NCBI GenBank assembly: GCA_000437555.1
Contig: FR901027.1
Coordinates: 96,804-103,788, forward strand
Source: Acidaminococcus sp. CAG:917
Lineage (GTDB): Bacteria; Bacillota; Clostridia; Christensenellales; CAG-917
DNA length: 6,985 nt
Direction of reading: 5' to 3'
Shown: piece by piece, positions 1 through 5,247 of the stretch
Numbering within the stretch: the stretch's first letter is position 1
Layout of the letters: each line of letters starts with the position of its first letter
Position numbers and translations under genes: made by a program
The notes under the pieces: model-generated
Databases searched by the model: none
What the model was told of the DNA's origin: nothing
What the model saw: only the letters and a program-made list of their open reading frames with translations

Positions 1-317
1 TCCCAGACGACCGAGCCTATCTTGAGGTCGCCGAGCTGAGTTATAAAAATAACGGTAAACATAATGAACATCTGCAAAACGACAGGGGTTCCTCTTATCA
101 CCGTAACGTAAATTTTGGTAATAAAATTGAGAACTTTAAGCTTTCCCGTCTTTTTGTTGACGTAGTTCACCATAGCGACAACGACGCCTATGACTATACC
201 TATGATTATCGCTATCAAAGCCACAATCAACGTAGTCTTAAGACCTTTGAGATAGAGTTCCCATCTGTCGAATTTTATAAAGGCGTCGTAAAATTTTTCG
301 CCGAGTGATTTTTCCAT
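1..317 (-). CDS. Amino-acid ABC transporter permease, N-terminal part (runs off left edge)
   Basis: Reading down from an ATG at 317-315 gives 105 codons without a stop before the window edge. The family's usual length is about 215-240 residues, so only the N-terminal half is present. The protein begins MEKSLGEKFYDAF and has an amphipathic entry segment (WELYLKGLKTTL, residues 19-30). A strongly hydrophobic helix follows at about residues 28-50, and then the hallmark RGTP motif (75-78, in VTVIRGTPVVLQMF) of the HisM/GlnP/ArtQ permeases. These proteins form the inner-membrane channel that takes amino acids from a binding protein, powered by a cytoplasmic ATPase presumably encoded further left. 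The start is the only usable one: upstream, the frame closes at a TGA with no other start codon. The Shine-Dalgarno is poor (GGATAACGG region), which suggests dependence on readthrough or coupling from the binding-protein gene 70 nt upstream. Family assignment is firm; the amino acid carried is not known. Confidence 0.9.
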   Translation of the reverse strand, partial: MEKSLGEKFYDAFIKFDRWELYLKGLKTTLIVALIAIIIGIVIGVVVAMVNYVNKKTGKLKVLNFITKIYVTVIRGTPVVLQMFIMFTVIFITQLGDLKIGSVVW

Positions 318-333
318 TATGTTACCGTTATCC

Positions 334-351
334 GATAAATTTCAATTTATC
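334..351 (-). other. AT-rich hairpin upstream of the permease start
   Basis: The arms GATAAAT and ATTTATC (7 bp, 4-nt loop) lie 17 nt before the permease start codon. In the minus direction no T-run follows the stem, so it is not an intrinsic terminator for the transporter transcript. It lies next to the weak ribosome binding region and could stabilise the 3' end of the binding-protein message or modulate permease translation; that role is inference. In the plus direction it is followed by five Ts, but the stem is too AT-rich to call a terminator with confidence. Confidence 0.5.
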
Positions 352-373
352 TTTTTCGTATTTTAATTTCAGA

Positions 374-390
374 TAAACCTTTTAGGTTTA
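374..390 (-). other. Hairpin whose 5' arm contains the binding-protein stop codon
   Basis: The arms TAAACCT and AGGTTTA (7 bp, 3-nt AAA loop on the minus strand) begin exactly at the TAA stop of the upstream binding-protein gene. No U-tract follows on the minus strand, so termination is unlikely. Stem-loops between a binding-protein gene and its permease gene are a known means of keeping the binding-protein message more abundant, and I infer the same here. Confidence 0.55.
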
Positions 391-1269
391 GCAATTCCAG
401 CTGAGTTTCAAGCCCTCGGGAGCAACGGGTTTTTCGATAGCGCCCTGTTCATATAAATAAAGGTCAATGTAGTATTCGGTATATTTGTCCATATCGCCGT
501 TTGCAAGCCAGAGGTTGATAACTTCGTTTACCGCCTCCATCATTTTGGTGTCGCCTTTCTTTATCGCTATACCGAAATCTTCTTCAACAACTTCTTCAAT
601 TATGTTAATTTTAAATGTATCACTGTTCATAAAAAGAGCTTCCGCAGGAATTTTATCCATGACGATTGCGTCAACCGTGCCCTCTTCGAGCATTGTTTTA
701 CAAACCGAATAGTCATTAAGCTGCCTTAAATTTACGCTAATCTTGGCAAGTTTATTCTCAGTTGTGCCATCAGGATTTTCAACAACATATTTATATCCTT
801 CACCTTTTACATCAGTCATGATAGAATCACCGCTGGTTCCGAGCTGAACGGCCACTTTTTTTCCTTCAAGATCAAAAAGAGAACTGTAACTTTCTTTAGA
901 AACAATAACTATTTTTGATTTTGCGTAAACATTACTAAAATCAACCGATTCCTTTCTGCTGTCGGAAATAGTCATTCCTGCCGCGCCGACGGAATTTGCC
1001 TGTCCGTTTTTGACCATAAGCGGAATGGAGTCAAACTCGACGTCTTTGATGTTGAGCTTCATACCGAGATTTTCGGCAACCTGGCTCATGATAGCGACGT
1101 CGACGCCCGTGATTTTGCCGTTTGAGCTCATCCACTCGTAGGGAGCGAAGCCCGCTTCGGTATACATAGTTATCGTATTGTTGTCCGTATTGTTGCACGC
1201 CGCAAAAGCGAAAACGCTAAAGCAAGCTACGAGCAATACCATTGCTAATACCAATAAAGTTTTTTTCAT
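388..1269 (-). CDS. Polar amino-acid ABC transporter substrate-binding lipoprotein (copy adjacent to permease)
   Basis: This 293-residue protein belongs to the SBP_bac_3 family (extracellular solute-binding family 3). An N-terminal KK plus hydrophobic stretch forms a lipoprotein signal, with Cys25 as the probable lipidation site (FAAC). C16, in LVAC, is an alternative that fits the lipobox better. Family landmarks run in order: FAPYEW (41-46), GVDVAIMSQVAENLG (55-69), MTISDSRKESVDFS (99-112) with Arg105 at the position that usually binds the ligand carboxylate, GTSGDS (144-149) and VDAIVMDKIPAEALF (199-213) with Asp205 at the usual amino-group contact. The C-terminal lobe has EDFGIAIKKGD (230-240). 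A segment around NPDGTTENK (165-173) looks inserted relative to typical members. The protein ends in Trp-Asn-Cys. GGAGG sits 5 nt before the ATG. It would capture an amino acid outside the membrane and hand it to the permease encoded 70 nt downstream. About half of its residues match the paralogue at 1639-2529. The ligand cannot be named. Confidence 0.92.
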   Translation of the reverse strand: MKKTLLVLAMVLLVACFSVFAFAACNNTDNNTITMYTEAGFAPYEWMSSNGKITGVDVAIMSQVAENLGMKLNIKDVEFDSIPLMVKNGQANSVGAAGMTISDSRKESVDFSNVYAKSKIVIVSKESYSSLFDLEGKKVAVQLGTSGDSIMTDVKGEGYKYVVENPDGTTENKLAKISVNLRQLNDYSVCKTMLEEGTVDAIVMDKIPAEALFMNSDTFKINIIEEVVEEDFGIAIKKGDTKMMEAVNEVINLWLANGDMDKYTEYYIDLYLYEQGAIEKPVAPEGLKLSWNC

Positions 1270-1278
1270 AAATACCTC

Positions 1279-1291
1279 CGGATTTTATCCG
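1279..1291 (-). promoter_or_regulatory. Small hairpin abutting the Shine-Dalgarno of the 388-1269 gene
   Basis: On the minus strand CGGAT-AAA-ATCCG can form a 5-bp stem whose last G is also the first G of GGAGG (1279-1275). The ribosome binding site and the following TATTTATG are identical to those of the paralogue, but the stem is not present there. It could weakly mask the ribosome binding site; this is inference. Confidence 0.35.
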
Positions 1292-1341
1292 ATTAAAATT
1301 GTCAAATTAAATTTAATCAACAGGTTTAAATTTATAGATAC

Positions 1342-1370
1342 ATTATGCCATTTTCGGTTAAGTTTGGCAA
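1342..1370 (-). promoter_or_regulatory. Sigma-A-type promoter for the 388-1269 binding protein and permease
   Basis: On the minus strand TTGCCA (1370-1365) is followed, after 17 nt, by CATAAT (1347-1342), with an extended -10 TGG just upstream. Transcription would start near 1335, giving a leader of about 65 nt. Because a terminator lies upstream at 1543-1568, this promoter should drive the binding protein and the permease independently of the first binding protein. Confidence 0.65.
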
Positions 1371-1532
1371 TTGATTTTAATCGCCAAAGTTTGTAAAATG
1401 CAAAATCACGGCTAATTCAACTTGCAAAAACTCTTTTGTTTTCCGTTTTTGTAAATATTTTAAATAAATTTTGACAATTTACGATTTTTACTCTTTTTTT
1501 GAAGGAAATTGAAACAGCTCTTTTAAAATCCC

Positions 1533-1568
1533 GGGCAAAACAAAACCCGTTTAAATTTAAACGGGTTT
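1533..1568 (-). terminator. Intrinsic terminator after the 1639-2529 binding-protein gene
   Basis: Positions 1543-1568 form a perfect 26-nt palindrome. Its core arms are AAACCCGTTTAAA and its complement, with a GC clamp at the base. On the minus strand it is followed at once by a T-rich tract (TTTTGTTTTG). The plus direction has no T-run, so it is one-way. It should end the transcript of the first binding protein before the second gene's promoter. Confidence 0.75.
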
Positions 1569-1572
1569 AAAG

Positions 1573-1588
1573 TAGCTTTGCAAAGCTA
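1573..1588. repeat. 16-nt perfect palindrome
   Basis: TAGCTTTGCAAAGCTA reads the same on both strands. It lies in the 3' untranslated part of the 1639-2529 gene, 4 nt before the terminator stem, with no T-run of its own on the minus strand. It may be an accessory stem for the terminator or an operator-like site; nothing in the sequence decides between them. Confidence 0.5.
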
Positions 1589-1622
1589 AAACGAACACTC
1601 TGAATTTCACTCCATTCGTTTT
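1588..1622. repeat. Inverted repeat in the 3' untranslated region
   Basis: AAAACGAA (1588-1595) and TTCGTTTT (1615-1622) are perfect complements around a 19-nt loop, beginning 17 nt after the stop codon of the 1639-2529 gene. It adds a third potential stem upstream of the terminator. No function can be assigned. Confidence 0.4.
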
Positions 1623-1638
1623 ACATAAACGGTTAATG

Positions 1639-2529
1639 TCAGCAATTCCATTCGAGTTTCAGACCTGCGGGCGCTGTCGGCATGACGGTGCCGCCGTTTT
1701 CGTACTCGTATAAATCGGAATAATAAGCAATATATTTATCCATATTTCCGTTGACAAGCCATAAATCGATAACTTCGTTTATCGCTTCCGTCATCGACGA
1801 ATTGCCCTTTTTGACAGCTATGCCGAAATCTTCTTGCGGCAATTCGGCAACGGGATAAATCCCTACGGAGCTGTTGCCGTAAAAAAGCGACTCGGCAGGA
1901 AGTTTATCCATGATTACGGCGTGGATTTGACCGTTTAGCAGATTAAGCTTTATAGTGTCGTAATCCGGCCATCGTTTTATATCGGCGGAAATTTTAACCG
2001 TTTCCGAACTTTCTGTTCCGTCGGGATTCTTAACGGTATAAGTATATCCGGTCGAATTCGCCTGCGTCAAAATTGAATCGCCGCTCGTTCCCGTCTGAAC
2101 GGCAACGGAAAGGTTATTAAGAGCGGCTAAAGATTTGATGTTGGACTTGGATACGATTACCAATGTGGAACTCGAATAGACCGAACTGAAATCTACTTGC
2201 TTTTTCCTGCCATCGTTTATCGTTATCCCCGCCGCTCCTGCCGTGAAAGAACCGCCCTTTGCGACAGATGAAAAGATACTGTCGAACGCCACGTCTTTTA
2301 TAACGAGTTTTTTGCCCAGATTTTCGGCGACCTGACTCATTATCGCAACGTCGACGCCTGTCATTTTGCCGTCCGCTCCTTTCCATTCATAGGGGGCGAA
2401 AGGCGTATGCGTATACATAATTAACGCATTGTCATCAGACTCAGAAGAAGTCGCGCAAGCTGAAAATGCAAACATTACCGAGCACGTGACGAGCAAAACT
2501 GTTGCCAGAATCAAAACGAATTTTTTCAT
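1639..2529 (-). CDS. Polar amino-acid ABC transporter substrate-binding lipoprotein (upstream paralogue)
   Basis: This 296-residue SBP_bac_3 family protein is the tandem paralogue of the 388-1269 product. Its signal is of lipoprotein type, with Cys25 the likely anchor (FSAC; LVTC at 13-16 is a weaker candidate). The same landmarks recur: FAPYEW (44-49), GVDVAIMSQVAENLG (58-72), ITINDGRKKQVDFS (102-115) with ligand-binding Arg108, GTSGDS (147-152), AVIMDKLPAESLF (204-216) with Asp208, and EDFGIAVKKGN (233-243). It shares the NPDGT insertion and ends in the same Trp-Asn-Cys. GGAGG lies 5 nt before the ATG, inside a block (CGGAGGTATTTATGAAAAAA) identical in the two genes. It has its own promoter and a terminator behind it, so it is a separate transcription unit with no permease of its own. 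It may supply the same permease with a different or overlapping ligand. Residues outside the motifs differ enough to allow distinct specificity. The exact ligand is unknown. Confidence 0.92.
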   Translation of the reverse strand: MKKFVLILATVLLVTCSVMFAFSACATSSESDDNALIMYTHTPFAPYEWKGADGKMTGVDVAIMSQVAENLGKKLVIKDVAFDSIFSSVAKGGSFTAGAAGITINDGRKKQVDFSSVYSSSTLVIVSKSNIKSLAALNNLSVAVQTGTSGDSILTQANSTGYTYTVKNPDGTESSETVKISADIKRWPDYDTIKLNLLNGQIHAVIMDKLPAESLFYGNSSVGIYPVAELPQEDFGIAVKKGNSSMTEAINEVIDLWLVNGNMDKYIAYYSDLYEYENGGTVMPTAPAGLKLEWNC

Positions 2530-2603
2530 AAATACCTCCGATTCTTCGTTGCGTGTCTCAACTTTGTAGCAATATTCAATTTGTATGTTAATTTATATAT
2601 ATT

Positions 2604-2632
2604 ATTATAACTTTTTCTTTGACATTTTGCAA
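2604..2632 (-). promoter_or_regulatory. Sigma-A-type promoter for the 1639-2529 binding protein
   Basis: On the minus strand TTGCAA (2632-2627) is followed, after 17 nt, by a perfect TATAAT (2609-2604). Transcription would begin near 2597, giving a leader of about 68 nt before the ATG at 2529. It is divergent from the promoter at 2736-2763, and the roughly 100 bp between the two -35 elements could hold shared regulatory sites, though I see no clear operator. Confidence 0.7.
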
Positions 2633-2735
2633 TACCCGAATTTTTTGCCGTTTTGAGTCGAAATAGCTTTAATATGTTTTTTTTAAAGCATAACGAAAAT
2701 CCGAATACTATTTTAATCACTAAATATCATTTGAT

Positions 2736-2763
2736 TTGACTTTTAAAACGGGTGTGATATAAT
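2736..2763 (+). promoter_or_regulatory. Strong extended -10 promoter for the phosphoribosyltransferase gene
   Basis: TTGACT (2736-2741), a 16-nt spacer and a perfect TATAAT (2758-2763) preceded by TGA (extended -10). The start should fall near 2770, leaving a leader of about 25 nt. That is too short for a riboswitch, so any purine control would have to be by a protein repressor at the promoter. No PurR box was recognised. Confidence 0.8.
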
Positions 2764-2794
2764 AGCGAAGGACAAAAAATCAAGAGAGGATTTT

Positions 2795-3337
2795 ATGGAG
2801 AAATTTTATTCAATCAATATTGCGGGAGTTACAAGAGAGCTTCCCATCTGCCCTGTAAACGACAAAATGGACATCGCCGCTTTCGTTATGTTCGGCGACG
2901 TAGAACTTACTATCAGAGCGGCAGAGGAGCTTTTGAAAAAAGCCCCCGATTTCGACCTCATTTTAACGGCGGAATCTAAAGGCATTCCGCTTGCATACGA
3001 AATGAGCCGTGAGTCGGGCAAAAAATATGTGCTCGCAAGAAAATCACCCAAACTCTATATGAAAAAGCCTATAAAAATAGAGGTTAAATCAATCACCACC
3101 GCGAAACTTCAAGAGCTTTATCTCGACCAGGCGGACGCCGACTTGCTAAAAGGCAAAAGAGTATTGATTGTAGACGACGTCATCTCCACGGGCGAATCGC
3201 TCAAGGCACTTGAGGGACTGCTCGAACAGACGGGTGCGATTATCGTCGCAAAGATGGCTGTGCTCGCAGAGGGCGACGCCGCAAAGAGAAACGATATAAT
3301 TTTCTTAGAGCATCTTCCCCTGTTTTTTAAGGATTAA
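2795..3337 (+). CDS. Phosphoribosyltransferase family protein (Apt/PurR-like, probably purine base salvage)
   Basis: This 180-residue type I phosphoribosyltransferase would use PRPP to convert a free base to a nucleotide in the cytoplasm. The PRPP-binding loop VLIVDDVISTGES (123-135) carries the paired Asp and the TG signature. Upstream, DLILTAESKGIPLAYEMSR (54-72) and YVLARKSPKLYM (78-89) correspond to the EARG and RK..KLP segments of adenine phosphoribosyltransferase. The ESKGIPLAY wording also resembles the effector domain of the Bacillus purine repressor PurR, but there is no N-terminal helix-turn-helix. The length matches Apt (about 170-180) better than Xpt (about 190). GAGAGGA lies 4 nt before the ATG. 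The gene stands alone between its own promoter and terminator, so context does not help choose the base. Adenine is the first guess, with xanthine/hypoxanthine or a regulatory role possible. The fold is certain; the substrate is not. Confidence 0.85.
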   Translation: MEKFYSINIAGVTRELPICPVNDKMDIAAFVMFGDVELTIRAAEELLKKAPDFDLILTAESKGIPLAYEMSRESGKKYVLARKSPKLYMKKPIKIEVKSITTAKLQELYLDQADADLLKGKRVLIVDDVISTGESLKALEGLLEQTGAIIVAKMAVLAEGDAAKRNDIIFLEHLPLFFKD

Positions 3338-3360
3338 AAAAACGCATTTTCAGTTTATCG

Positions 3361-3387
3361 GCTCCGCAAAACGCGGAGCTTTTATTT
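3361..3387 (+). terminator. Intrinsic terminator after the phosphoribosyltransferase gene
   Basis: The arms GCTCCGC (3361-3367) and GCGGAGC (3373-3379) enclose a 5-nt loop and are followed by TTTTATTTTTT. This is a textbook GC stem and U-tract, beginning 24 nt after the stop codon. Confidence 0.93.
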
Positions 3388-3395
3388 TTTAGGCA

Positions 3396-3464
3396 TTGCG
3401 CCGTAAGACATCGCAAGACTATAATTTTTTCGGGTGACTTTAGGAACACTCGTTTACGGCACAA
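3396..3464. repeat. Imperfect inverted repeat, 11-nt arms
   Basis: TTGCGCCGTAA (3396-3406) and TTACGGCACAA (3454-3464) pair with one C-A mismatch around a 47-nt loop. It lies between the terminator and the operon promoter. It may be a remnant of a small mobile or intergenic repeat, or simply chance; no target-site duplication is seen. Confidence 0.35.
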
Positions 3465-3523
3465 CACGCTTTTTATTTTAAACCGACACTCAATATACGG
3501 AATTTTTGCAAAAACAGCATTTG

Positions 3524-3548
3524 AAATTTATTTGTTTAAATTTATTTG
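3524..3548. repeat. 11-bp direct repeat upstream of the operon promoter
   Basis: AAATTTATTTG occurs at 3524-3534 and again at 3538-3548, a 14-bp period, ending 7 bp before the -35 element. The position fits an AT-rich UP element or a pair of activator sites. AT-rich composition makes chance repetition plausible. Confidence 0.4.
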
Positions 3549-3555
3549 CGCGGTA

Positions 3556-3584
3556 TTGACTATAATTTTTATATAACTTATAAT
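3556..3584 (+). promoter_or_regulatory. Consensus promoter of the ilvB-ilvN-leuA operon
   Basis: TTGACT (3556-3561), a 17-nt spacer and TATAAT (3579-3584) match the sigma-A consensus at 11 of 12 positions. The start is expected near 3591, leaving an untranslated leader of about 118 nt before the ATG at 3709. Confidence 0.85.
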
Positions 3585-3708
3585 ATTATTTAAATCGTAT
3601 TAAAACACCAAATCAAAATAACTAAGCAAAATAAAATTAAATAAGCTAAAAAATGTTTATTCACCTTTAAATTTTAAAAACGAAAGGAAAAATTGCTCAG
3701 GAGACTAT

Positions 3709-5247
3709 ATGTATAAGGCTGCCGACATATTGCTGAAGACTTTGACCAAACTGGGAGTGGATACCGTTTTCGGTTATCCCGGCTCGTCGGTGCTGCCCAT
3801 ATACGACCGTATACCCGATTATCCGATACGGCACATCCTCACCGCTCACGAACAGGGCGCGTCTTTTGCCGCAAGCGGTTATGCAAGAGCTACGGGTAAA
3901 ACGGGAGTAGTTATTGCCACTTCCGGCCCCGGGGCAACCAACCTTGTCACGGGAATAGCCGACGCTTTTATGGATTCGGTTCCGCTTGTTGCAATAACGG
4001 GAAACGTAAAACTTTCCGACCTCGGACACGACTGTTTTCAGGAAGTGGATATTTTCGGAATAACTATGCCGATAGTCAAATACAGCTATATAGTCACTTC
4101 CTCCGCCGACATCGAAAAGACGGTTTTGGAGGCGTTTAAAATTGCTCATCAAGGCAGAAAGGGACCGGTTTTGATTGATATCCCCTTTGACGTTTTAACG
4201 GGAGAAGCAAAATATTCTGACCTTCCCGTCGAGAAAGAAAACAGCCCTTGCGACTTCGGTCAGTTAAACGAGGCGGCAAAAATGATAAACGATAGTCAAA
4301 AGCCGTTTTTGTTTGTGGGCGGAGGCGCCATAGCCTCTGACGCTTTTGACGGGATAAAATTGCTAAGCGAAAAAATTCACGCAAAAGTCGGGGTCACTTT
4401 TATGGCACTCGGTTCGGTTGATTCTTCCTCGGACGGTTATGTGGGAATTGTGGAAGATACCAACGTTATCGCTCTTGACGCCATAAAAAACAGCGACCTT
4501 ATCATAAGCCTCGGCGTAAGGTTTTCAAACAGAAACAAAAGCGTTTCGCTGAAAGGCAAAAAGATGGTTCAAATTGACGTCGATAAAGCGGAGATAGATA
4601 AAAACGTTCCGACCACGGCATACCTTTTGGGCGACTTGAAAAAAGCTCTCGGCGTCCTGTTGCCATTGATAAATTTTAAAGAAACAAAAACTCAAGGAAG
4701 ATATCTTCCCGCATTAACTCACCGTTCCGAAAAAATCGTTTCGGCTTTGGGCAAAATATGTCCTGACGCCGTCATCGTCACGGACGTGGGGCTGCATCAG
4801 ATTTGCGCCGCAAAGTGTTTCCCTTATAGGGCTCCCCGCACTTTTCTTACAAGCGGAGGGCTTGGCGTTATGGGATTCGGTATGGGAGCCGCAATAGGCG
4901 CCGCCCTGTCGACAGGCAAAAAAACAATACTGATAACGGGCGACGGCTCGCTCAGAATGAACATAAACGAATTTGAAACGGCGGTAAAGCTGAATATTCC
5001 ACTGACCGTCTTATGTTTTAACAACTCAAGCCTCGGTCTTATAAAACGCCTGCAAAAAAAACAATACGGGAGAAACTATGTCGAGTGCGAACTGTCAAAA
5101 CTTAATTTTGCTTCGCTTGCCGATTGCTACGGAGGCAAAGGCTTTAGTCTTTCCAAAAGCGACGATATAGAAAGCGTTCTTAAAAACGCACTTAGTTGCA
5201 ATAAACCCGCTATCGTCGACTGCGAGATACCGCAGTCCGAAATTTAA
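3709..5247 (+). CDS. ilvB: Acetolactate synthase large (catalytic) subunit, divergent and short
   Basis: A ThDP-dependent enzyme expected to condense two pyruvates to acetolactate (valine/leucine), or pyruvate with 2-ketobutyrate (isoleucine). At 512 residues it is shorter than the usual 550-575. The N-terminal pyrimidine domain has VFGYPGSSVLPIYD (20-33), catalytic Glu48 in AHEQGASFAASGYARATG and the ATSGPGATNLVTGI block (70-83). The C-terminal domain has SGGLGVMGFG (382-391) and the ThDP motif GDGS (411) to NN (438-439). It departs from the family at several points: ITGNV for ITGQV, GHDCFQE for GTDAFQE, RFSNR (271-275) for RFDDR, GLHQIC (361-366) for GQHQMW and LGLIKRLQ (442-449) for LGMVRQWQ. 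The GMHGT segment of the FAD domain is absent. AGGAG lies 5 nt before the ATG. The linked ilvN and leuA make the acetolactate synthase role the best reading. A related ThDP enzyme with altered substrate or FAD dependence is the alternative. Confidence 0.85.
   Translation: MYKAADILLKTLTKLGVDTVFGYPGSSVLPIYDRIPDYPIRHILTAHEQGASFAASGYARATGKTGVVIATSGPGATNLVTGIADAFMDSVPLVAITGNVKLSDLGHDCFQEVDIFGITMPIVKYSYIVTSSADIEKTVLEAFKIAHQGRKGPVLIDIPFDVLTGEAKYSDLPVEKENSPCDFGQLNEAAKMINDSQKPFLFVGGGAIASDAFDGIKLLSEKIHAKVGVTFMALGSVDSSSDGYVGIVEDTNVIALDAIKNSDLIISLGVRFSNRNKSVSLKGKKMVQIDVDKAEIDKNVPTTAYLLGDLKKALGVLLPLINFKETKTQGRYLPALTHRSEKIVSALGKICPDAVIVTDVGLHQICAAKCFPYRAPRTFLTSGGLGVMGFGMGAAIGAALSTGKKTILITGDGSLRMNINEFETAVKLNIPLTVLCFNNSSLGLIKRLQKKQYGRNYVECELSKLNFASLADCYGGKGFSLSKSDDIESVLKNALSCNKPAIVDCEIPQSEI

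Larger units (their letters stand above)
1270..1638. other. Spacer between the two binding-protein genes
   Basis: No gene is supported in these 369 bases. From right to left, in the direction of transcription, it holds four things. First come inverted-repeat segments just past the upstream stop. Next are a 16-nt perfect palindrome (1573-1588) and a terminator (1543-1568, with T-rich tail to about 1533). An AT-rich stretch without recognisable signals follows (about 1375-1530). Last are the promoter for the downstream copy (1342-1370) and its roughly 65-nt leader, which has two dyads: 1291-1297 with 1312-1318, and 1279-1283 with 1287-1291. Short reading frames here are AT-rich chance frames. 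Confidence 0.7.
3338..3708. other. Spacer between the phosphoribosyltransferase gene and the ilv-leu operon
   Basis: No gene is supported in these 371 bases. In order it holds a terminator (3361-3387), an imperfect long-range inverted repeat (3396-3406 with 3454-3464) and a perfect TTTTTGCAAAAA palindrome (3503-3514). An 11-bp direct repeat (3524-3534 and 3538-3548) follows, then the operon promoter (3556-3584) and a very AT-rich, G-poor leader of about 118 nt. The leader has no T-box consensus and no convincing attenuator. The five-codon frame at 3656 (MFIHL) has no ribosome binding site. Confidence 0.7.

Noticed and set aside
1178..1396. Plus-strand frame of 72 codons
   Set aside because: It runs antisense across the signal-peptide region and promoter of the binding-protein gene and has no recognisable domain.
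2526..2720. 64-codon GTG-started minus-strand frame overlapping the 1639-2529 gene start by ATGA
   Set aside because: It is AT-driven low-complexity sequence without a ribosome binding site, and the promoter at 2604-2632 lies inside it.
3656..3673. Five-codon leader peptide MFIHL as an ilv attenuator
   Set aside because: No ribosome binding site, only one Ile and one Leu codon, and no terminator/antiterminator stems downstream.
3670..3690. CodY-like box AATTTTAAAAACGAA
   Set aside because: Too many mismatches to the CodY consensus in an AT-rich region to be meaningful.
3697..4152. 151-codon minus-strand frame
   Set aside because: It is an antisense shadow of the acetolactate synthase gene, with unlikely composition and no family resemblance.
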